A DNA stretch of 26,296 nt from an uncultured Eubacterium sp. (GTDB taxonomy: Bacteria; Bacillota; Clostridia; Lachnospirales; Lachnospiraceae): NCBI GenBank assembly GCA_910579145.1, contig CAJTTQ010000031.1, positions 1 to 26,296 of the forward strand, in the 5' to 3' direction. Of the stretch, positions 16,039 to 23,067 are shown one piece after another. Each line of letters opens with the position of its first letter. Within the stretch, counting starts at the first letter, position 1. The notes beneath the pieces were generated by a model. The model did no database searches, was not told where the DNA came from, and saw only the letters and a program-made list of their open reading frames with translations. The position numbers were made by a program, and so were the translations under genes.

Positions 16039-16078
16039 CGGACCATTACAGATCGTTTTATGAATCTGCAATGGTCCG
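16039..16078. terminator. Bidirectional terminator between chemoreceptor and fhs
   Basis: CGGACCATT-A-CAGAT (16039-16053) pairs with ATCTG-C-AATGGTCCG (16064-16078) around a ten-base loop. In minus-strand RNA the single mismatch becomes a G-U pair and the stem is followed by TTATTTTTTGTTTTTT, a strong terminator for fhs. In plus-strand RNA it is followed by AATTTATTTT and ends the chemoreceptor transcript. Confidence 0.85.
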
Positions 16079-16101
16079 AATTTATTTTCCGGTTTTCTTC
16101 C

Positions 16102-17772
16102 TTAAAACAACCCCGTAATCCGGCCGCTCTCATCGACATCAATACGCTCTGCCGCCGGCACGTTCGGAAGTCCCGGCATCGTCATGATCGTTCCCGTTAT
16201 GGCCACGACAAACCCCGCTCCTGCCGAAACATACACATCCCGGATATGGATCGTAAAGCCCTCCGGCCTGCCGAGCACCTTCGGATCATCCGAAAGTGAG
16301 TACTGGTTTTTCGCCATACAAACCGGCATATTTCCAAATCCCAGACGTTCCAAACGGTCAATCTCCTGACTGGCCGCCCCCTCATATACGACATTTCCGG
16401 CTCCGTAGATTTCCTTTGCCACCGTCTCGATCTTCTCGCGAAGCGATAGGGAATCTTCATACAGACAGTGGAAATGACTCTCTTTCGAGTCAATAGTATC
16501 CACAACTTTATTCGCCAGTTCGATGCCGCCCTCTCCGCCTTGTTCCCAAACTCTCGAAAGCGCGAACTCACAGCCCCTCTCCTCACAGAAATTCCTGACA
16601 AATGATATTTCTGCCTCGGTATCCGTCACAAACTGGTTCAGGGTGACGACACACGGCACATCATATTTCGCGATATTTTCCATATGTTTTTCTAAATTGA
16701 CGATACCTCGTTTTAAGGCGTCTAAATCCTCCGTGCCAAGATTTTCTTTGGCGACACCGCCATTGTATTTCAATGCGCGCACCGTTGCCACCAAAACGAC
16801 CGCATCCGGCCGGAAGCCGCCCATGCGGCACTTGATATCAAAAAACTTCTCCGCTCCGAGATCCGCACCAAATCCGGCCTCGGTAATGATATAATCGGCA
16901 AGCTTCAGCGCCGTCTTCGTACCGCGCATACTATTGCAGCCGTGGGCGATATTGGCAAACGGCCCGCCGTGCACGATCGCCGGTGTGTGCTCTAACGTCT
17001 GGATCAGGTTCGGCTTTAATGCCTCCTTCAAAAGAGCCGCCATCGCTCCCACCGCGTTCAGCTGCTCCGCCGTCACCGGCTCGCCCTCATAATTATAGGC
17101 GACGATGATCCGCCCGAGCCGTTCTTTCAGGTCTTTCATGTTTTCCGCCAGACAGAGGATCGCCATGATTTCAGAGGCAACCGTGATGATGAAATGATCC
17201 TCCCTCGTCACGCCGTCGGCTTTCCGGCCGAGGCCGACCGTGATATTGCGCAATACCCGGTCATTCATATCCACGCATCGTTTCCAGACGATCTGCTTCG
17301 TATCAATGCGGAGCGTATTGCCCTGCTGGATATGGTTATCTAACATCGCGGCGAGCAGATTATTGGCCGATGTGATAGCGTGAAAATCACCGGTAAAGTG
17401 AAGATTCAGTTCATCCATCGGAACGACCTGGGCATATCCGCCGCCGGCGGCCCCTCCCTTTAAACCAAAACACGGGCCAAGGGATGGCTCCCGCAGCGCG
17501 ATCACTGCCTTCTTCCCGATCTTACTCATCGCCTGCCCGAGACCGACCGTCGTCGTCGTCTTGCCCTCTCCGGCCGGCGTCGGATTGATCGCCGTCACGA
17601 GAATGAGTTTCCCGTCCCGTCTATCCTTGATCTTTTCCCACAGTTCATCGGTCAATTTTGCCTTATACTTTCCGTACAGATCCAAATCGTCTCCCGAAAG
17701 TTCGAGCTTCTGTGCCACTTTCTGGATCGGCTGGAGCTCGGCCTCAAGCGCAATATCAATATCTGATTTCAT
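16102..17772 (-). CDS. fhs: Formate-tetrahydrofolate ligase
   Basis: Fhs joins formate to tetrahydrofolate at the cost of ATP, giving 10-formyl-THF for purine synthesis and one-carbon metabolism. It is also a methyl-branch enzyme of the Wood-Ljungdahl pathway in acetogens. The 556-residue length is standard. The ATP-binding loop TPAGEGKTTTTVGLG (65-79) and the family motifs REPSLGPCFGLKGGAAGGGYAQV and FTGDFHAITSANNLL are present. The ATG at 17772 has AGGAGG eight bases upstream. The gene starts 39 bases after the second ATP-grasp gene, with a short hairpin in the gap, and has no separate promoter that I can see. No other Wood-Ljungdahl genes are in the window, so acetogenesis cannot be claimed. 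Confidence 0.97.
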   Translation of the reverse strand: MKSDIDIALEAELQPIQKVAQKLELSGDDLDLYGKYKAKLTDELWEKIKDRRDGKLILVTAINPTPAGEGKTTTTVGLGQAMSKIGKKAVIALREPSLGPCFGLKGGAAGGGYAQVVPMDELNLHFTGDFHAITSANNLLAAMLDNHIQQGNTLRIDTKQIVWKRCVDMNDRVLRNITVGLGRKADGVTREDHFIITVASEIMAILCLAENMKDLKERLGRIIVAYNYEGEPVTAEQLNAVGAMAALLKEALKPNLIQTLEHTPAIVHGGPFANIAHGCNSMRGTKTALKLADYIITEAGFGADLGAEKFFDIKCRMGGFRPDAVVLVATVRALKYNGGVAKENLGTEDLDALKRGIVNLEKHMENIAKYDVPCVVTLNQFVTDTEAEISFVRNFCEERGCEFALSRVWEQGGEGGIELANKVVDTIDSKESHFHCLYEDSLSLREKIETVAKEIYGAGNVVYEGAASQEIDRLERLGFGNMPVCMAKNQYSLSDDPKVLGRPEGFTIHIRDVYVSAGAGFVVAITGTIMTMPGLPNVPAAERIDVDESGRITGLF

Positions 17773-17795
17773 TGCAAAACCTCCTCTTTCTTTCC

Positions 17796-17816
17796 GGTAG
17801 TGTCAAATTCACTACC
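17796..17816 (-). other. Intercistronic hairpin before fhs
   Basis: GGTAGTG (17796-17802) and CACTACC (17810-17816) form a perfect seven-base inverted repeat that overlaps the stop codon of the second ATP-grasp gene. No T-run follows on the minus strand, so it is not a standard terminator. It may trim or stabilise the fhs message or serve as a protein-binding site. Confidence 0.45.
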
Positions 17817-18813
17817 TGTTCACACACGTCATAACATATTCCACGTACTGACTGACAATATCTATATGCGGCGCACACTCGTAGAGCATGCGCGATCCTG
17901 CCACGTCTTCTATTTCATTTAACACCATATTCCCATCCCTGTCAAATAGAAAATCAATACCTGCCATACCAAAATCAAGTTCGTTCACGATCCGGCTGAC
18001 GATCTGTTCCTGATCGTCTCGGAGTTTAACGAGCGCCACATCTCCCCCGCGGGAATAATTTGCCCGGAAATCCCTGGTAGAACTGCGCATGACTGCCGCC
18101 ACGATCCGTTTCCCGATCACATACACGCGCATGTCCCGAAACTGGCCGCCGTTTTTGATGAGTGGCTGTAACACCATTTTTCGCCCGGAAATCGAACGCC
18201 CGCCCACATTTTCTGTTCCTCTTCGCTGGCATGCCGCTCGGATCCGCCCGCGTTCCCCGCAAACCAGATACACTTCGCTCCCGCCGTGCCCGTCCACGGT
18301 CTTTAGTACAAAATCCTCTGCCCGCCCGATCAGATCGCGCTCCTGTTCCCCAAAGGCAGGGCAGTTCGAAACTTGGCTGGACAAAGCAGCGCCGGACGAC
18401 GAGGGAAGAGATGAAAAGCGCTCGGAAAAATAGCGGCGCACACGGAAAAGCTCCCGCCCTTCCTCCTCCAAAAAACGCTCCCACTCCCCTCCCTCGAGCG
18501 TAATGCTCGGGACGGAGAGCACCTTCTCCCGGAACCGCGCAAGCGTACGCCCTTTGTCATTGCAGATAACGCTCACCTCATACGAGTTAAAAACAGCAAT
18601 CCCCTTCGCTTCCAAAATGCGGTTGACCGGCGGATTTATCGTGCGCACAAACACACAATACGGGCGCTCTCCCGCCGAAAGTTTCTGCTCGACCTGATCG
18701 TCAAGAACCGCCTTGACGCACAGGCCATACGTCTGGAAATGCCTGCTAAACAAAGATATATAACTTTGATTGCGTGCCAGTCCTTCCCGGTCATACACCA
18801 TCCAAACATACAT
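17812..18813 (-). CDS. ATP-grasp ligase, second of a tandem pair
   Basis: This 333-residue protein is an ATP-grasp enzyme related to the RimK group, which joins an amino acid or similar amine to a carboxylate through an acyl phosphate. The core runs from about 165 to 333: FVLKTVDGHGGSEVYLV (Lys171 and the Gly-rich loop), QFRDMRVYVIGKRIVAAVMR, DFRANYSRGG, and GIDFLFDRDGNMVLNEIED. The last metal-binding motif reads EIED instead of the usual E-x-N. An extra Ser-rich stretch (about 130-150) with no counterpart in the neighbouring paralogue interrupts the domain junction. The ribosome site is weak, six bases after the upstream paralogue's stop, so translation is probably coupled. Its substrate is unknown. 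Homology to the gene upstream shows that the pair arose by duplication. Confidence 0.8.
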   Translation of the reverse strand: MYVWMVYDREGLARNQSYISLFSRHFQTYGLCVKAVLDDQVEQKLSAGERPYCVFVRTINPPVNRILEAKGIAVFNSYEVSVICNDKGRTLARFREKVLSVPSITLEGGEWERFLEEEGRELFRVRRYFSERFSSLPSSSGAALSSQVSNCPAFGEQERDLIGRAEDFVLKTVDGHGGSEVYLVCGERGRIRAACQRRGTENVGGRSISGRKMVLQPLIKNGGQFRDMRVYVIGKRIVAAVMRSSTRDFRANYSRGGDVALVKLRDDQEQIVSRIVNELDFGMAGIDFLFDRDGNMVLNEIEDVAGSRMLYECAPHIDIVSQYVEYVMTCVNR

Positions 18814-18819
18814 CAGCGG

Positions 18820-19689
18820 CTACCCGTTCATTTTGTCAATGATGTACTCAATAATGGCGTCCGCCGCATTGATCCCGGTACAGTCGTACAAATTTTTAAA
18901 ATGCGCATTTGAATTGACCTCACAGACGAGAAATCCCTTTTTGCCAAACAAAAGATCGACGCCGCCGAAATCACATCCTACTGCTTTACAGGCGGCGATC
19001 GCCAGCGCGCAGGCTTTCTCGTCCGGTTCATATTTCTCCTTGCTTCCGCCGTATGTAATATTCGCGCGAAAATCCTTATCGGAAAACCGCCGCATACTCG
19101 CGATCACTTTTCCCCCGACAACCTGGATCCTGACGTCCTGGCCGTGGCTCGTGCTGATATATTTCTGGAATAAAAACGGGGTCTGCTGCAGATCGAGTAA
19201 CAGCCGTTTCAGCATTTTCGGATCGTCCGCTTTGTAGACCTGATCGCCAAAAGAACCAAACGCTTCTTTTAAGATGATGGGGTACCCCAGTTTGGTAATG
19301 ATCGGCTTTACAAATTTCAGCGAAGAAAAACCGATATTTTCATATGTCATCGGCGCCGAAACTGTCGGCGGGATCGGAAGGCCGGCCTCTAAAAAAGCCG
19401 TATACGTCTTTCTCTTATCGTCACAGATCTCAATCGCTTTGCTGTTATTAAATACCGGTATGCCTGAAATTTCCAAATATCTGGCCAAAATAATATCCTT
19501 ATCCCAGAACAAAACAAAATCAGGTTTTTCTACCGACGGATCCATCTGAAAGATCCCGCTATAGATTTCGCAGTTGGATTTCACTTCCAGACTGATGTGA
19601 TGCGCCGTCGCCGCATTCACAAACATTTCAGCGATCTCCGAAAACTTATCTGTGTACAAAAATCCGTTTACAATGATCCATCCTTTCAT
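18820..19689 (-). CDS. ATP-grasp ligase, first of a tandem pair
   Basis: The 289-residue protein is an ATP-grasp enzyme of the RimK/LysX-like type, expected to form an amide or peptide-like bond using ATP. The N-terminal domain (1-100) ends in FWDKDIILARYLEISGIPVFNN. The ATP-binding core has ILKEAFGSFGDQVY (Lys141 and the Gly loop), QDVRIQVVGGKVIASMRR, DFRANITYGG, GVDLLF and CEVNSNAHF. Asp244, Glu257 and Asn259 are the likely Mg ligands, so this copy looks catalytically complete. The ATG at 19689 has GGAGGT five bases upstream. It lies 47 bases after ftsK and 6 bases before its paralogue. Both the substrate and any carrier protein are unknown. Glutamate ligation, peptide tailoring and cofactor modification are all possible. 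Confidence 0.85.
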   Translation of the reverse strand: MKGWIIVNGFLYTDKFSEIAEMFVNAATAHHISLEVKSNCEIYSGIFQMDPSVEKPDFVLFWDKDIILARYLEISGIPVFNNSKAIEICDDKRKTYTAFLEAGLPIPPTVSAPMTYENIGFSSLKFVKPIITKLGYPIILKEAFGSFGDQVYKADDPKMLKRLLLDLQQTPFLFQKYISTSHGQDVRIQVVGGKVIASMRRFSDKDFRANITYGGSKEKYEPDEKACALAIAACKAVGCDFGGVDLLFGKKGFLVCEVNSNAHFKNLYDCTGINAADAIIEYIIDKMNG

Positions 19690-19736
19690 ATTGACCTCCG
19701 TTTCTCTGTCTCTGCGTATTTCCGCCTCTCTGACAG

Positions 19737-22232
19737 CTATTGTTCCATTCCTTCATTCTCAAACTGCTCCATCGTCATCAGGATCGTCCGCGGTTTCGTC
19801 CCCTCTTCCGGGCCTACGACACCGGCCTCACACAACTGATCCATAATACGCGCCGCGCGGTTAAATCCGATGCGGAACACGCGCTGCAGCATGCCGATGG
19901 ACGCCTTATCTTTTTCGATAATAAACCTCGCGGCCTCCGTAAACAGCTCATCCTGTCCGGCGTCCGACGTAGAACTGCCGGCAATTCCCGTCTTCGTTCC
20001 GACCGGATTCGCCTCGATATGTTTCGTGATCTCTTCATTATAGGACGGCCCTGACTGCTGTTCCTTCAAATAGGAAACGACGCCATCCCTCTCCTCATCC
20101 GAAACAAACGCGCCCTGGATCCGAACCGGTTTCGGATAATCCTGCGGTGCGAACAGCATATCCCCGTTCCCGAGGAGCTTTTCCGCCCCCGCGCCGTCTA
20201 TGATCGTGCGCGAATCGATGGCAGACGACACCGAAAGCGCGATACGTGACGGGATATTCGCCTTGATCAGTCCTGTGATCACGTTGACGGACGGACGCTG
20301 TGTCGCAAGCACCAGATGGATCCCCGCCGCGCGCGCCAATTGCGCCAGCCGGCACACGGCGTCCTCGACCTCGCCAGGGGCAACCATCATCAGATCCGCA
20401 AACTCATCTACGATAATGACGATCTGACACATCTTCTCATGATCGCCTTCCTCCGTTTGTTTCTGGCCGGCAATCTTTTTATTATAACTTTTCATATCCC
20501 GGACACCGAGTTCCGCAAATTTATTGTACCGGACTGTCATTTCCTGTACCGCCCAGTTCAGCGCGGCGGACGCTTTTTTCGGATCGGTTACGACCGGTAT
20601 CATCAGATGCGGGATATCCGCGTAAGCCGTCAATTCCACCATCTTTGGATCGACCATGATAAACTTAACGTCATCAGGAGAGGCTTTATAAATAATACTC
20701 ATGATCAGCGTATTGATGCAGACAGATTTACCGGAACCCGTCGCGCCCGCCACGAGAAGATGCGGCATTTTCGCAATGTCGGTAACGATCGTTTTTCCCC
20801 CGATGTCCTTCCCCACGGCAAATGACACATTGGACTTCGCTTCCTGAAACTCCTTGCTCTCCAGTAATTCGCGGAGTGTCACCATATTTCGTTTGGCATT
20901 CGGCACTTCGATGCCGACCGCCGCTTTCCCCGGGATCGGCGCCTCGATACGGATGTCAGACGCGGCCAGGCTCAGTTTGATATCATCGGTCAGCCTCGTA
21001 ATACTGCTGACCTTCACGCCCTGCTCCGGCACAAGCTCATATCTGGTCACGCTCGGTCCGCAGCTCACATCTCCCATCTTCACCTTGACGCCAAAACTCT
21101 CCAGCGTCTGCTGTAATTTTGCCGCCGTCTGCAGCAGATCCGTGTCGCTTATTTTGGCCTTATTTTTCGGTTTTGACAGTAAGGAAAGAGGGGGAAATGT
21201 ATATGTACGGGCGTCGCCGTCCGATTTCCTGATCTCATCCCCGATCTTTTCCACCTCACTCCTGACCTGTTCATCACTGGCTTTGACTCTTTTCTTCTGC
21301 CCCCCTGCGCTCTGCGCGGCGCTGGCGGCTTGTGCCTCCGGTTTCAATGACGGCCCGTCCTTTCCGGCACCGAACTTCGATTCGAGTTCCTCTTGATATA
21401 CAGGTTCGACCGGCTCGTGACCGTCATTCTCCTGTGCCGCGTCACCCCGGATGATCGAAATGTTCGGCTTCTTCTCTGCTGGCTGCTCCGCAGGTTCTGC
21501 CGCACAGTTCTCTGCCTGTCTACTCCCCGGCTGCGTAGACGGATGGTTTTGCGTTTCTTTCTTCAGCTTTGCCCGTTTTTTCTTTTTTTCAAACGTATGG
21601 ACTTTCATCTGCCTCTCTGCCGCATATACCGCCTCTTCCTGTTCATGATCCTCCTCTTCCATTCGATCCGCGCTGCGCTCCCTCCTCACGGAAGATTCCT
21701 CATACAGATCACGGATTGCCACAAAAATAAGCTTTCTCGTGATCAACATGACAAACAATAACGTCAGTCCTAAGATGATCGTGAGAGAACCGGCTCTTCC
21801 CGCCGCCAGCGTGAGCAGATAAGAGAGAATGCCGCCGATCAGGCCGCCGCCGATCCTCTCATTGCTGCAGATTTTGAATACGTCGATCAAACCATCCGCC
21901 TTGCTGTCGATGACCCATTGGAAGATGGCGCACAAACATATGTAGAGCCCGCCGCTGTAATAGATCTTTCTCTTTAATTCCGCATTTTGCGGATTCGAGA
22001 TATACAATCCGCTGGCGACGAGCAGGCAGACGGGAAATACGTACGAAGCTGCCCCGAAAAGACCAAAAAGCAGCCCCGCCAGCAATTTCCCTCCCGCCCC
22101 GCACAGATCAAATAAACTCAGCAATGACAAGATCGAAAAAACAATGATGACTAACAGTATGATCTCTCTGGCAAGTGGAGATGACTCTTTCATCTTTTTC
22201 ACTGTTTTTCTTTTTTTCTTTGCCACTTTCAT
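19737..22232 (-). CDS. FtsK/SpoIIIE DNA translocase
   Basis: This hexameric pump moves chromosomal DNA through the closing septum in division or, in sporulating relatives, into the forespore. Residues of about 20-175 hold four or five membrane helices. A long charged, Pro/Glu/Ala-rich linker follows (about 180-345). The motor domain shows Walker A GATGSGKS (about 496-503) and Walker B IVIIVDEFADLMM (about 605-617). The C-terminal gamma domain, a winged helix that reads DNA orientation sequences, is present (SIGMLQRVFRIGFNRAARIMDQLCEAGVVG). ATG 22232 is preferred over an in-frame TTG at 22235, with GGGAAGGG just before it. It lies 12 bases after the clpP-like gene, as spoIIIE follows tepA in Bacillus. 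Whether it works as FtsK or SpoIIIE cannot be told from sequence. Confidence 0.95.
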   Translation of the reverse strand: MKVAKKKRKTVKKMKESSPLAREIILLVIIVFSILSLLSLFDLCGAGGKLLAGLLFGLFGAASYVFPVCLLVASGLYISNPQNAELKRKIYYSGGLYICLCAIFQWVIDSKADGLIDVFKICSNERIGGGLIGGILSYLLTLAAGRAGSLTIILGLTLLFVMLITRKLIFVAIRDLYEESSVRRERSADRMEEEDHEQEEAVYAAERQMKVHTFEKKKKRAKLKKETQNHPSTQPGSRQAENCAAEPAEQPAEKKPNISIIRGDAAQENDGHEPVEPVYQEELESKFGAGKDGPSLKPEAQAASAAQSAGGQKKRVKASDEQVRSEVEKIGDEIRKSDGDARTYTFPPLSLLSKPKNKAKISDTDLLQTAAKLQQTLESFGVKVKMGDVSCGPSVTRYELVPEQGVKVSSITRLTDDIKLSLAASDIRIEAPIPGKAAVGIEVPNAKRNMVTLRELLESKEFQEAKSNVSFAVGKDIGGKTIVTDIAKMPHLLVAGATGSGKSVCINTLIMSIIYKASPDDVKFIMVDPKMVELTAYADIPHLMIPVVTDPKKASAALNWAVQEMTVRYNKFAELGVRDMKSYNKKIAGQKQTEEGDHEKMCQIVIIVDEFADLMMVAPGEVEDAVCRLAQLARAAGIHLVLATQRPSVNVITGLIKANIPSRIALSVSSAIDSRTIIDGAGAEKLLGNGDMLFAPQDYPKPVRIQGAFVSDEERDGVVSYLKEQQSGPSYNEEITKHIEANPVGTKTGIAGSSTSDAGQDELFTEAARFIIEKDKASIGMLQRVFRIGFNRAARIMDQLCEAGVVGPEEGTKPRTILMTMEQFENEGMEQ

Positions 22233-22244
22233 CAAACCCTTCCC

Positions 22245-22874
22245 TTAACTTTTCGTCAGATTTTTTATATATTCCAGTGCTTTGGAAATCGTACCCACCT
22301 CATTGACCAGTTTCTCATCTACGGCTTCCTGTCCCACAAGTACCGTCCCCAGATCTTTGGAGAGCATGCTCGGGTTCATCATCAACTCCTCGATCCGCTC
22401 CTTCTTCGCCTCACAGTTGCGAACGATAAAATCCACGATCCGGTCCTGAATCTGCTGGAACTGCCCATACGTCTGCGGCGCACCGATCACCATGCCGCTC
22501 ATGCGCACCGGATGGATGATCATCGTCGCGCTCGGCACGATAAAAGAATGATCCGTCGCTACCGCTAACGGTACCCCGATGGAGTGGCTGTCCCCGATAA
22601 TGAGCGAAACCGTCGGCTTACTGATCCCGGCGATCATCTCCGCAAGAGCCAGGCCGCATGATACGTCTCCTCCCACGGTATTGACAAGAAACAAAATCCC
22701 CTTTACCGCCTCATCGTCTTCTACGGACGCGAGGATCGGAAGAAGATGTTCGTATTTCGTCGATTTGGTATTTTCCGACACACACTCGTGTCCCTCGATC
22801 TCCCCAATGATAGATAATAGCTGGATCCCTCCAAGCTGACATTTTCCGTATTCCTTTATATAATCGGTCCCCAT
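22245..22874 (-). CDS. ClpP-like serine protease, TepA family
   Basis: The 209-residue protein has the ClpP/crotonase fold and a likely catalytic triad in the expected order: Ser98 in GDSHSIGVPLA, His121 in TMIIHP, and Asp174 in SKDLGTVLVG. An oxyanion-loop motif NTVGGDVSCGLA comes before the Ser. It differs from housekeeping ClpP in the tightly conserved GxxASMG box. Its position directly before ftsK/spoIIIE matches tepA (translocation-enhancing protease) of Bacillus, so TepA is the better assignment. The ATG at 22874 with an AAGGTG ribosome site is chosen over the upstream ATG at 22904, which has none. It is first in the operon with ftsK, the ATP-grasp pair and probably fhs. Its substrates are unknown. 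Confidence 0.85.
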   Translation of the reverse strand: MGTDYIKEYGKCQLGGIQLLSIIGEIEGHECVSENTKSTKYEHLLPILASVEDDEAVKGILFLVNTVGGDVSCGLALAEMIAGISKPTVSLIIGDSHSIGVPLAVATDHSFIVPSATMIIHPVRMSGMVIGAPQTYGQFQQIQDRIVDFIVRNCEAKKERIEELMMNPSMLSKDLGTVLVGQEAVDEKLVNEVGTISKALEYIKNLTKS

Positions 22875-22922
22875 GCACACACCTTCCCTTTCAAATGATA
22901 ACATACTAAATCACATTAGGTA

Positions 22923-22948
22923 GTGTGGCACTTTCACACATAATTATA
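22923..22948 (-). promoter_or_regulatory. Possible clpP/tepA promoter with operator-like repeat
   Basis: A perfect TATAAT (22943-22948, minus) lies 69 bases before the ATG, but no good -35 is found at 16-18 bases. Just downstream, GTGTG (22923-22927) and CACAC (22935-22939) form a small inverted repeat over the expected transcription start. This could be an operator, or a promoter that needs an activator. Confidence 0.35.
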
Positions 22949-23001
22949 CGCCTGCTATTTCACACAATGATTTTCCAAAAACTGTTTATGTACTTTATAA
23001 A

Positions 23002-23038
23002 AAGAATCATAAGGCGAGCCCCGGAATCCGAGGCCCGC
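23002..23038 (-). terminator. pnp terminator
   Basis: Minus-strand RNA pairs 23028-23038 with 23014-23024 in an 11-base-pair stem with two G-U pairs around an ATT loop. CTTATGATTCTTTTT follows. It begins about 30 bases after the pnp stop. Confidence 0.8.
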
Positions 23039-23067
23039 TTTTATGCGTTTCATAATATCCGTACAGG

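Noticed and set aside
20316..20825. A 169-codon plus-strand open frame inside ftsK/spoIIIE.
   Set aside because: It is antisense to the Walker A and B region, with no sign of being a real protein.
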